Of a stretch of DNA of 64,000 nucleotides, positions 54,891 through 64,000 are shown in pieces. The first letter of the stretch is position 1. The number at the start of each line of letters is the position of its first letter. The stretch covers positions 45,092,156-45,156,155 of the forward strand of contig NC_044568.1 of NCBI RefSeq assembly GCF_007565055.1, read 5' to 3'. Under the pieces are notes generated by a model. The model saw only the letters and a list, made by a program, of their open reading frames with translations. It made no database searches and had not been told where the DNA came from. A program made the position numbers and the translations under genes. The DNA comes from Rhinopithecus roxellana (Eukaryota > Chordata > Mammalia > Primates > Cercopithecidae).

Positions 54891-55112
54891 TCTGCACAGT
54901 GCTCACAGCGAGGTTGTGTCTCCTAAGGCCAGGCAGTTTTCTAGCTAATCTTTCCCATACTCTGTTGGGAATTTGAAAAGGAAATGATAAACAAGAAAAG
55001 AGTAATCAGAAAAAGGACAGAGGTGAGTAGAGAAACAAAGGTTTTGAGATTTCCAGAGAGGAAAAAAGGGCAGAGAAGTGGGGCCACTGGCATCAAAATT
55101 ATTGAGTACATT

Positions 55113-55790
55113 GGTTGGGAATGCATTTAGCTGCAAGCAAAAGAAAAGCTAACTCATGGTGGCTTCAGCGAGTAAGGACTTCAGTTTCCTTAAATAACAA
55201 GAAGCCCTGTGAGCGCAGGAAGGCTTGTACCATGTTTGGTACCATGGACAGCAATGCCTACCTCCAGCTTGCCCTGTTTTTTGCACAGCCTGTGAGCTTA
55301 AGCCTCTGGTTTTTCCGACTCTGGGCTGATTTTGATTGACGTCCTTGTGTCTTGCCGTTCTGACATTCGTGGAACTTGGTTCTTCTTTTCATGCCCACAG
55401 GTTGCTGTTATACTTCATGGCATCATGTCTGCACTATGGGCAGGAAGGACAAGAAGTCAAGGACACATGGTCAAGTCTGTTGCTCTTCTTCAAGAAAGTG
55501 AATACTTCTCCAGAAGCCCTGCTCGGTAGCATTCCACTGAAATGCCAGTGACCAGCAGTGCTTTCTATGACTATCCCTCACTGGAGAATGACTAGGAATA
55601 TTAAGATTTTTGTTTACCAACCATTTGAGTTCAGCAAGGTATGTGAGAAAGGGTTGAGAATGGGAATGAACCAACCAATGGTGTGTTTCACACCAAGCAT
55701 CTCTAAGTTTGCGAGGCATGAGTCTCTCCATAGCTATTATTTCCTGTCGTTGTTGAACTTACAACCAAGTCAAAATCCCTTGATAAGGGG
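55113..55790 (+). mobile_element. Ancient interspersed repeat containing the right arm
   Basis: 'aatgcatttagctgcaag' at 55122 and following text resemble the same old repeat class as 13700-14165. The right arm of the inverted repeat lies inside it without visible disruption, so the right arm is probably the source copy. No exon: the frames here conflict on both strands. Confidence 0.45.
55235..55335 (-). repeat. Inverted repeat, right arm (101 bp)
   Basis: Partner of 54790-54890. The spacer is 344 bp, and an RNA through the region could form a 101-bp duplex. Confidence 0.97.
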
Positions 55791-56342
55791 TTGGGTGGAG
55801 AGTTAAACATCAAAATCATCAAGCAAATACCTACACTAAAATAGTACCACGGCTGTAAACTGGAAATAGGACCCCAACCTTAGACTGTCCCTGAGTTTCC
55901 CCTTGAGTGAAACAGTAGATGGGAGGAAAGGAGTGAACCACATAGGATTATCTTTGTTGTTTACTTAGCTAATGCTTTTGAGTTTCTGCCATGTGCCAGT
56001 CACCATGCTAAGACATGGAGATGCAGCAACGAATAAAACAGATCAAGTTCCCATCCTCGTGGACCTTAAGATCCAAGTGTAGCGATCAGATCAGCAAACT
56101 ACAACACGTGACAAAGTTGCCCCACATGTGTTTTTGTAAATAAAATTTTACTGAGAAACAACAGCACAAATTCATTTACACACTATCTATAGCTGCTTTT
56201 TCTCTACAGCAGCAGAGTTGAGTCATTGTGACAACATTGTGTGGTCCACAAAGCCAAAAATATTTGCCAGTGTGGCTCTTTACAGAAAAAGTACCTTGCT
56301 TTCATGTCTTGTGGAAAATGCACACCATAAATAATTAAATAG
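55791..56342. mobile_element. Unassigned sequence, then old repeat remnants
   Basis: 55975-56085 resembles the common 'tgccatgtgccagtcacc' old repeat. 56095-56330 ('gtaaataaaattttactg', 'agctgctttttctctac') resembles a widespread old transposon that I cannot name. No exon. Confidence 0.5.
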
Positions 56343-56647
56343 GGCTGGGCACAGTGGCTTATGCCTGTAATCCCAGCAGTTTGGGAGGCCGAGGCAGGTG
56401 GATCACCTGAGGTCAGGAGTTCGAGACCAGCCTGGCCAACAGGGTGAAATCCCATCTCTACTAAAACTACAAAAATTAGCTGGGCATGGTGGTGGGTGCC
56501 TGTAATCACAGCTACTCAGGATGCTGAGGCAGGAGAATCACTTGAACCCAGGAGATGGAGGTTGCAGTGATCTGAGATCATGCCATTGCACTCCAGTCTG
56601 GACAACAAGAGTGAAACTCCATCTCGAAAAAAAAAAATGAAATAAAA
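56343..56647 (+). mobile_element. Alu, full length
   Basis: Target duplication 'aaataattaaat' at 56330 and 56648. Confidence 0.96.
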
Positions 56648-57159
56648 TAAATAATTAAATACATTAATAACCCAGCTTATTCCTGTATTCCTATGTGATA
56701 TTTCTGTAAGACAATGTAATGCAGAGTAATAAAGGGTAGGGCTGGTAACTTTAAGATGATCAGGTGAGTCTCTCTTAGAAAGTGATATTTTGACTGCAAC
56801 AGGTAGTATGAGACAAATGTCCTAACGTGGAAAAGAGTCAGGACCCAAATGAAGCTACAGTAGCCAGCTAGATTCATGGGGAGAGGGCACCATCTGCCAT
56901 ACAGGCAGGATTCCATCTATGCAGGGCTTTGCAGGGCACAGGAAAAGGGTTGGGTTTCAAATTTATTGCAATAAGAAATCCTTGATGTCAAGAACTGAAC
57001 TGACCACTGTAGCTCCAGTGCACAGAATGGATTGTCTGGTGCAAAAATGCAAGTAATGCAATCAAGTGACTGCATTCAGTCCAAGTGTGGCAAAGATGGG
57101 GTATGCATTTGCCACAACTTTTACCACTTTTGCAGTGGTAGGGAAAGTGGGAAGATAGA
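56648..57159. other. Unassigned sequence
   Basis: 56910-56990 resembles an old repeat ('atgcagggctttgcagg'). No exon. Confidence 0.4.
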
Positions 57160-57535
57160 AGATATAGTAAGGCAGTATTTCTAGATTCTCTCAGTTAGGT
57201 GTGGCCATGTGGCTAAGTTTTAACCATTGAAAAATGAGCATAAATCATATACCCCTGCCAGCGCTGATCCATAAAACCTTACTGCATTTTCCTCCTCCAG
57301 GCAGACGAGCAATCTTTAAAGCCATATTCCAAAAATGGTGAAGTCACAGCTAGCAGAAGATCAGAACCCTGGATTGCCTTTTGAAAGAGAGTTTCCCACT
57401 CATTGGGAGCACCCGTTTTGAACTTTACATGAGAGTGATATAAACATTTATGATATTTGAGTCATTATACATCTTTGGGTTTGCCTGTTACAGCATTATT
57501 TTGACTGTGGTCACTGATAGCTCAGACTAGGGTTG
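57160..57535 (+). mobile_element. MLT1-type MaLR LTR fragment
   Basis: 'tgtggccatgtggctaagtttt' region at 57200, 'gaaccctggattgcc' at 57363, 'gagtcattatacatctttggg' region at 57460, 'tgcctgttacagcatt' at 57483 follow the order of an MLT1-type LTR. Confidence 0.7.
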
Positions 57536-58429
57536 TGGTTGTAGAAACTTGATTACCCAGCAGCTACAGGTGTGCCAAGCTGGCTTAGGGTCCCGGGTAA
57601 AGGTCAACATCTCTCTTACTTTTTGCAACCTTGCCAAGGAGCTAACCACCATTCAGCATTTCTCTGGCCCTTTCTGGGCTCTGCTAGTCCTCATGGATAC
57701 CTGCTTACCCCAGTGCTTCTGGCTTTTATGTCCCCCAGAACTTCCCTGCTCCCCAGGGACTGTCCGCTTGATTCCGGTTGCCTGGGCAGCTCTACCTCAT
57801 GCATAATGATGTTCCATAGCCCATGTTTTATTTCTTGGGTTTTCAATCCTTTCATAAAAAATGCATGCTGGATGAGAGGTTTTACATACCAAACAGGCCA
57901 GAGATTTAGGGCGGCCAGCTTAGTGATTCAAAAATGTTCCCTTTCTTTTTTTAAAATTTTTATTACAATTGCTCTGAAAGAACTCTCTATCACTTGATAT
58001 TAACAAATGTAGCCACCGAAGCAGATGCACATACCCACAAACACCAGGAGGATTAATTACCTACAGTTAGATCTGTTTCATCCTTTTTTTTTCCAAAGCA
58101 ATGCTGCAAAGACCAGAGCTTTATTGCAGTCAGCCGCTAGCCTCGAGCCTTCTATTTCTGCACCCGGGCCCACCAGGCAGTGGAGATGACAAGAAAACTT
58201 CATGGGGGAGACCCCTGGGCATACTTTCCTGGCCAGATATGGCCTGGAATGACAGTTATCTTCTAATTTAACTAGAATCTGAAATCTGAAAGGTGTAAAT
58301 TCTGACAGTAAAACTAACAGCACCTCACACGTAAGTAAAGCTTTTTGCTTACAAAAGTGCTCACACATCTGTTAGCTCCAATGGCTTCTGCAAGGGAAGG
58401 AATAAGGCATGTGAAATTGCTGCCATACC
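57536..58429. other. Unique sequence, no gene seen
   Basis: Two overlapping plus frames (57549-57806 and 57572-57997) compete and have no recognisable motif. No RNA gene seen. Confidence 0.4.
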
Positions 58430-58690
58430 TTGGTTGCAATACTATTAGCTATCATTTTGTGCACTTCTTATGTGCCAAGCACTGTTTTTAGCACCGTACA
58501 TACATTAACTCATTTAATGCTCGTAACATCTCAATGGTCTCATTATCTTTACATTAAAGAAGAAGAGACTGAAGAATAGAGAGGCGAAATAGCTTGCCCA
58601 AGGAAATCAATCTAGTGAGTAGTGGAGCAGGGATTTGAACTCAGGAAGTCTAAATTCAGAGCCCATGGTCTTAGGCACTATGCTGTTTTG
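58430..58690 (-). mobile_element. MIR, antisense
   Basis: 'tatgtgccaagcactgttttta' region at 58470, 'ctcatttaatgctcgtaa' at 58509, 'gaggcgaaatagcttgccca' region at 58581, 'gggatttgaactcagg' at 58630. Confidence 0.92.
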
Positions 58691-58849
58691 GAAAACTCTG
58701 GATTTGGAGTTAAGATCTTCAAATTCTAGCCAAAATTCTTTCATTAATAAAATAAGTTGTTTTAGCCTGGGAAAAAAAATTGTCTGTTTTTCTTAAATGT
58801 AGCATCCTCCTTTTCTTATTGTAATAAACTGGTAAAGGAATCTACAGCT
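58691..58849. other. Unassigned sequence
   Basis: Nothing recognised. Confidence 0.4.
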
Positions 58850-59261
58850 TTGTTCATGCCTCCTTGCATCCATGTCCTTGGGTTGGCCCCTCACCTTGGC
58901 ACTGAGCTTGGTCATGTGACTTGTTTTGGCCAATAGGACAATAGCAAAGGTGATTCTGTCATAAACTCAAAAACACTTGTGCAATGAGAATTGTCCTCTC
59001 ATGCTGCTCTTGGGAACCCTGTGACCATGACGTGAATGGGTCTAGATGAGCTAAGAGCCACTACACAGTAAGACACACATAGCAATCGCCCCAGTTCAGG
59101 TAGAAACAACCTCCGGAAATGTGAATGAGATCATGCTAGTTCATCCAGTCCTAGTACAGCCACCGGTCTTTCAAGACAGAAGAACTCTTAAGCCAACCCA
59201 CAAAATAGTAACAAAAAAAGGTTTGTTATTTAAAGTCACTAAGTCTTGGGATGGTTTTTGT
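58850..59261 (+). mobile_element. MLT1-type MaLR LTR, 3' part
   Basis: 'gtgacttgttttggccaat' at 58916, 'catgctgctcttggga' at 58999, 'cacaaaatagtaac' at 59200, 'aaagtcactaagtcttggga' region at 59232 and then the LTR end merges into the GGAT array. Confidence 0.75.
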
Positions 59262-60155
59262 GGATGGATGGATGGATGGATGGATGGATGGATGGATGGA
59301 TGTGTCAATGGATGTGTGGGTGGATGAATGTGTGGGTGGGTGAATGGAGATGGATGTGTAGGTGAGTGGGTGGGTGAATAATTGAATGGATGGATGGATA
59401 TGTGGATAGATGGTGTGAGTTGATATGTAGGTAGATGGATAGATGTGTGGGTGGGTGATGGATATGTGGGTGGATGGATGGATATGTGTGTGGGGTGGAT
59501 GGATAAATGGATGGATGGATAGATGGATGGATGGATGGATGGATGGATGGATGGATGGATAGATGGATGGATAGATGGATGGATGTGTGGATGGATATGT
59601 GGAGGAGATTGGACGGATGGTTGGAAGAATGAATGAATGTGTTGGGGATAAATGAATGGATGGATGGATGGACGGATGAATGTGTGGATGGATGTGTGGA
59701 GGTGAGTGCATAGATGAATGGATGTGTTGGTAGATGGACAGACAGATGGATGTGTGAGTGAAAAGATAGATAGATGTGTAAGGGGGAGTGAATGGATGAT
59801 GGATGGATGAAAGTGTGAAGGGAGTGGCTGGATGATAAATGTGTGGGTAGATGGATGGATGGATGGATGGTTGTGTGGGTGAGTGGGTAGGTGGATGAAT
59901 GAATGATGGGCAGATGGATGGATGTGTGTATGGATGGCTGAGTTGATGGATGGATGGATGAATAGATGAATATGTAGGAGAGAACGGATCATGGATGGAT
60001 GGATGTGGTGGGAAGTGGATGAATGGATGGGTTGGTAGATGTGTGGATGGATGGATGGATGGATGGATGGATGGATGGATGGATGGATGGACTGATGGAT
60101 GTGTGGGTGGATATGTGGCTGGCTGACTGGATGTGTGCATGGATGGATGAATACA
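59262..60155 (+). repeat. (GGAT)n minisatellite, about 890 bp
   Basis: GGAT units with TGTG, GAAT and AGAT variants. The longest clean run is about 60044-60090 (11-12 units), with others at 59262-59300 and 59522-59560. Minus-strand frames up to 304 codons (I-H-P-S repeats) are artefacts. The array starts at the 'gggatggttttt' end of an MLT1 LTR. Confidence 0.96.
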
Positions 60156-61189
60156 CAGATAAGTTGATCAATTGATCTATCAATTGGTCAACCAATCACT
60201 GAAATAAATACAGAGAAAAGATGGAAGAGAAAAAAGCTCAGGCAACATGACCAATGCTAAGGCTATTGCAGTAGATGTGGTGGTGAGAATCAGATATTAG
60301 AGACATTAAGAAGCATTTACAACTGCACTTGGTAGCCAATTGAATATGGAGGAATAAAGAATCAAGGAAATGACTCCTAAATTTCTGGCTTAGGTGATGG
60401 GGGTTGGTGGAGTCATTTACTAAAAAAGGAAACTAGAATGAGGAGAATGTTTACTTATACCCCCCATCCACATTCACACAGACTGCCATCTTGAACATAG
60501 TGCCATGACTTGTACCTGGAAGGACAGATCTACTGAATTTTCAGGGGTCCTCCCTACTGTGATCCCTCTAGGATTTGCCTTAACACCCAGCACAGCACTG
60601 GGAGTCGAGGGAGTTCTAGAGAATTCCTGCTGAACAATACTTCAAGAGTACATGTTCATGACCAAGATGTCACAACAGGGCCATAGAACTCTGTTGGCTG
60701 AGTCAGAACAGAGTCCTGTCCACAGGTCCCCCAAGGCAACAGTGACCAACACATGTCCTGCCCAGCTATGACCCAGAGCAAACAGCCCAGATTTTTTCTT
60801 AACAACCCAGTGCCCACTGTGAAAAAAGAGATGCCAAGGCCATGAGCATCAATCTTATGTAAGGCAACCCCTTTAGAGAGAGGCACTGCAGTTCAGTGGT
60901 CCAGACAGGGAGAGAAATGCATATATCACTGTGAAAAATGCTTCCAATAGTTCTTCATAATATTTTTTTAATTAAGATAAAAATAACTTTTCATAAGGTT
61001 AAATTTATTTAAAATGTAAAGGAATGACCTTTATTCTGAGATTATGCCTTTCCTCCTTTTTTATGTGAGGATGTCCCTCCTGTACGAATTGATGATAATA
61101 AATGGTAGTTCTTGTATCTTTCTAATGACCTATTCAACAATATTAGAAATCAGTAACTTTATGTGAATTCTGGTTTTGTGTTTAATTTT
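60156..61189. other. Unique sequence, no gene seen
   Basis: Starts with a short palindromic patch ('gatcaattgatc' at 60156). No repeat or exon recognised after it. Confidence 0.4.
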
Positions 61190-61405
61190 AATGACAGTGG
61201 TACAGTAATAGTCAATAGATGCTGGTCACTAACCAGACACTGTCCCAAACGCTAAATGTGTAATAATGAATTTGATCTTCAGAACCACCCTAGGAAGTGG
61301 GTGCTTTTATTATTTCTACTTTCCCATGAGCAAAATGAGACCAGAGATGTTTAATGAGTTGCCTGAGGTCATATAAATGTAGGTTTCAGACTCTGCATTA
61401 TTTGT
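61190..61405 (-). mobile_element. MIR, antisense
   Basis: 'accaccctaggaagtggg' at 61283, 'gagcaaaatgagaccaga' at 61328, 'gttgcctgaggtcatat' at 61358. Confidence 0.85.
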
Positions 61406-61429
61406 GCGACTTGGCAAGCCTGTTCCAGT

Positions 61430-61690
61430 TAATCCATTCATTCAACTAGTATTTACTGAACACAACCCATGTGCCTGGTGCTGTGCCAGGCATTGGAGAT
61501 GGCACAGCAAACAAGACAGACAGGGCATCTGCCTTCCTGTACTTACAGTATACCAGGAAAGACACAAAGCAATCACTTTAGCTCCAGTAGGGACCAAAAA
61601 TGCTACCAGGACATGGTCATATGCGGTGGACCTTCTACTGGAAGAATCAAATAAGTTAAAGGTTTTTCCTTTCAAAGGCTCACTTGAAAA
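61430..61690 (+). mobile_element. Ancient repeat ('cattcattcaac' class)
   Basis: 'attcaactagtatttactgaac' region at 61438 and 'gtgctgtgccaggcattgg' at 61478 then 'cagcaaacaagacaga' at 61504: the same class of old repeat as 10300. Confidence 0.65.
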
Positions 61691-61749
61691 ATACCTCTTT
61701 TTTTTCCTCTAGAGGATCTCCTTTTTTTCCTCCTTATTGAAACTCACAC

Positions 61750-62091
61750 TGCTAATAAAGACATATCTAAGACTGGGTAATTTATAAAGAAAAAGAGGTT
61801 TAATGGACTCACAGTTCCATGTGACTGGGTCGGCCTCACAGTCGTGGCAGAAGGCAAGGGAGGAGCAAAAGCACATCTTCCATGGTGGCAGGCAAGGGCA
61901 TGTGCAGGGGAATTCCCCTTTATAAAGCCATCAGATCTCGTGAGACTTATTCACTACCATGAGATTAGGATGGGAAACACCTGCCCCTATGATTCAATTA
62001 CCTCCCACTGAGTCTCTCCCATGACATGTGGTAATTATGAGAGCTACAATTCAAGGAGAGATTTGGGTGGGGACACAGCCAAACCATATCA
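61750..62091 (-). mobile_element. THE1-type MaLR solo LTR, antisense
   Basis: Reverse THE1/MST LTR: 'taagactgggtaatttat' at 61768, 'gccatcagatctcgtgaga' at 61926, 'gggtggggacacagccaaacc' region at 62064, ending 'atatca' at 62091. About 340 bp, no internal region. Confidence 0.93.
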
Positions 62092-62151
62092 CCATAAATT
62101 TGGAATTTGTGCAAGAACAGCCTTCACTAGCTCGAATAAAAAAAACAGGTC

Positions 62152-62337
62152 AGGCCGGGCATAGTGGCAGGCATCTGTAATCCCAGCTACTTGAGAAGCT
62201 GAGGCACAAGAATCACTTGAGGCCAGGCACAGTGGCTCACACCTGTAATCCCAGCATTTTGGGAGGCCGAGACAGGCAGATCACGAGGTCAGGAGATTGA
62301 GGGCCATCCTGGCTAACATGGTGAAACCCCGTCTCTA

Positions 62338-62376
<39 letters not shown>

Positions 62377-62650
62377 ATAATTAGCCGGGCGTGGTTTCGG
62401 GCACCTGTAGTCCTAGCTACTCTGGAGGCTGAGGCAGGAGAATGGCGTGAACCTGGGAGGCGGAGCTTGCAGTGAGCCAAGATCGCGCCACTGCACTCCA
62501 GCCTAGGTGACAGAGTGAGACTCCGTCTCAAAAAAAAAAAAAAGAATCACTTGAACCCAGGAGGTGGAGGTTGCCGCGAGCCAAGATTGCACCATTGCAC
62601 TCTAGCCTGGGTGACAAGAGCAAAACTCAAAAAAATAAGAAGAATAAAAA
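62152..62650 (+). mobile_element. Outer Alu (diverged), split by a younger Alu
   Basis: Diverged Alu sequence at 62152-62220 resumes at 62554-62650 after the inner Alu. The host word 'agaatcacttga' is duplicated at 62209 and 62542. Confidence 0.9.
62221..62541 (+). mobile_element. Inner AluY-like element with 31-A internal expansion
   Basis: Complete Alu nested in the outer copy. Its middle A-stretch after 'gtctctacta' has expanded to about 31 A (62340-62370), and it also has a terminal A tail. The 144-codon plus frame at 62515-62949 is Alu and tail read-through. Confidence 0.94.
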
Positions 62651-62899
62651 AAAATAACAGATCAGACAAAAAAAAAAAAAAAAAAAAGAGGCCAGGGAAG
62701 ACTGTTCAGTCTCCCTCTAACCTAGGAAAAAGGAGTCCTGATGGCTTATACCTGAAGAAGGTGGAGGAGAACACAATTTCTCCCCACCTTCCACCTCACG
62801 CCGATTGGATCGAATCCAATTCTGGAACTGTGCACAAGGGAGCAAAAATCACAAACAGACTTGTCAAACATCAACTGCTCTCAAAACCCACTATGTATC
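62651..62899. other. Unassigned sequence with an A run
   Basis: A run at 62669-62687, then sequence without recognised features. Confidence 0.45.
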
Positions 62900-63035
62900 A
62901 GAATCTCCTGATGGAGGTGGATTTAAAAACATGGATTATAACTCAATAAATCTGAACTGTTTCTCTGGCATCTGCATTTTTAACTTTCTCCCAAGGCAGT
63001 TCTTATGCACTCCAAAGTTTAAGAGCTAGTAGTGT
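62900..63035 (+). mobile_element. MER5/MER20-like MITE fragment
   Basis: 'cagaatctcctgatggagg' at 62899, 'ctggcatctgcatttttaac' region at 62963, 'caaagtttaagagcta' at 63013. Confidence 0.6.
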
Positions 63036-63311
63036 GTGTCTCTGTTCTTTCCTGCTTCATGCCTCCAGGCCAAGGTCTCTCTCACTTCACCTTCCCTTGT
63101 GCACATGTGATGGTGGGCTCATTTCAAACATGGAGGCCTGCTGGTGACTGCATTGGGATTTGGGTTTAGGAGGAAGTAGAAACTCTCACAGTTCTTAAAG
63201 AAGGTGCTATTTTCTCTATTATCCTAGCTCTTCCTAAGACCCTCCCATCAGGTGTGGTCCATTGGACCCTCTAACAGCAAGGTGATGCCTTGTTTGCTGT
63301 TGAGATCACTT
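63036..63311. other. Unassigned sequence
   Basis: No exon or named repeat. Confidence 0.4.
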
Positions 63312-63588
63312 AATAACCTCTCAGCATTCCATGTATAATAATCCTCTGGGCATTCCATGTGGAATAACCTCTCAGCATTCCATGTGGAATAACCTCTCAG
63401 CATTCCATGTGGAATAACCTCTCAGCATTCCATGTGTAACATCCTCTCAGCATTCCATGTGTAACATCCTCTCAGCATTCCATGTGGAATAACCTCTCAG
63501 CATTCCATGTGTAACATCCTCTCAGCATTCCATGTGTAACATCCTCTCAGCATTCCACGTGGAATAACCTCTCAGCATTCCATGTAAG
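63312..63588 (+). repeat. 25-bp minisatellite, 11 copies
   Basis: The core word 'cattcca(t/c)gt' starts at 63325, 63351, 63376, 63401, 63426, 63451, 63476, 63501, 63526, 63551 and 63576: one 26-bp step, then exact 25-bp steps. Linkers are of two main types: A 'ggaataacctct' and B 'gtaacatcctct'. After copies 2-10 the order is A A A B B A B B A. Every unit carries CATTCCA, a TEAD/M-CAT-like word. A minus frame over it is an artefact. Confidence 0.97.
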
Positions 63589-63747
63589 GAAACAATGTGA
63601 TTGTAAGTGCAAGACCAAGACAGCCCTGGACTGCAGCTGAATTCCATCACAGCTCCTATTACTTCCGATAGCACTATCTGGCCCAGTTCACCAGGTAACC
63701 AGCACACAGGCTCTGTGAAACACAGACCATGCCCCTCTTGGAATTAG
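63589..63747. other. Unassigned sequence
   Basis: No feature recognised. Confidence 0.4.
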
Positions 63748-63800
63748 CAAGGGTGTCATTGCTAGGGTGTCATTAGCAAGGGTGTCATTTGCAGGGAGCA
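63748..63800 (+). repeat. Short tandem repeat of 'gggtgtcatt', three copies
   Basis: 'agggtgtcatt' occurs three times at about 15-18 bp spacing, two of them preceded by 'ttagcaa'. Confidence 0.85.
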
Positions 63801-63886
63801 GCAGACCAGAAGTGGTAATTCTAAACCCGTGCCAAGATCTTCCTCCATCTCTAATGTGCTAACATTTGGTGTAATTCAGCAGATTG

Positions 63887-63930
63887 GGGCACACAGCTGT
63901 GTGAGGGCTAGATTTGGGCACACAGCTGTG
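63887..63930 (+). repeat. Two-copy repeat with palindromic ACACAGCTGTGT
   Basis: 'gggcacacagctgtgt' at 63887 and 63916 (29-bp step). Each contains the palindrome acacagctgtgt with an E-box core CAGCTG. Confidence 0.85.
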
Positions 63931-64000
63931 TCCTAGACAAAGCTGCTTGGGAAGAGAGAGCCTAGATCCAGATTGAGAGATCTAGTTCACCAAATGTGGT

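Noticed and set aside
59171..60140. Minus-strand frames of 273 and 304 codons with H-P-S-I repeats
   Set aside because: Translation of the GGAT minisatellite. A tetranucleotide repeat without stops is open in all frames.

Overview
This is primate nuclear DNA. It holds more than 30 Alu copies on both strands, primate-type L1 3' ends, an Hsmar1 mariner, a MADE1 MITE, MaLR/THE1-type LTRs and a background of mammalian MIR, L2 and hAT remnants. Hsmar1/MADE1 restrict it to anthropoids. The Alu at 43541-43838 has substitutions (CCGGATC in the left monomer, GGCTAG in the linker, GGCTTGAG near its 5' end) that I associate with catarrhine and especially Old World monkey AluY lineages. I therefore favour a macaque/baboon-like genome, but an ape is not excluded.

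I find no convincing protein-coding exon, tRNA, rRNA or known ncRNA gene. Every long open frame is explained by antisense Alu (many of 60-160 codons), L1 fragments, or tandem repeats that are open in several frames (GGAA at 11.1-11.7 kb, CT-rich at 48.7-49.3 kb, GGAT at 59.3-60.2 kb, TGAA at 20.8-21.3 kb). The window is intergenic or deep intronic.

Layout. 0-6.6 kb: one badly decayed plus-strand L1 (5' region, ORF1, spacer, ORF2 start, internal loss, 3' end), cut by a MER2/Tigger-like element, a solo LTR and two Alus. 6.6-16 kb: MIR, Alu, two minus-strand solo LTRs each flanked by diverged host direct repeats, and a roughly 600-bp GGAA array. 16-31 kb: Alu clusters, MIR, an L1 3' end, a TGAA minisatellite and several repeat-free stretches that look like conserved non-coding sequence. 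31-43 kb: MaLR LTR, L2, a MADE1 hairpin, a 41-base poly-C run and a CpG-rich ERV LTR. 43-53 kb: Alus, a CT-rich tract, and an L1 inserted in a MIR. 53-56 kb: full-length dead Hsmar1, followed 58 bp later by a 101-bp inverted repeat about 97% identical. 57-64 kb: MLT1-type LTRs, a GGAT array, a THE1-type LTR, nested Alus and a 25-bp x 11 minisatellite.

The most notable signals are structural: the inverted repeat at 54790-55335, the repeat-LTR-repeat sandwiches at 10.3-11.7 kb and 14.5-15.5 kb (the first shows an unexpanded and an expanded copy of the same GGAA seed), the TEAD-motif-bearing 25-bp array, the poly-C run and the young-looking CpG-rich LTR. No novel protein system was seen. Family names come from recognition of sequence, not from a database search.
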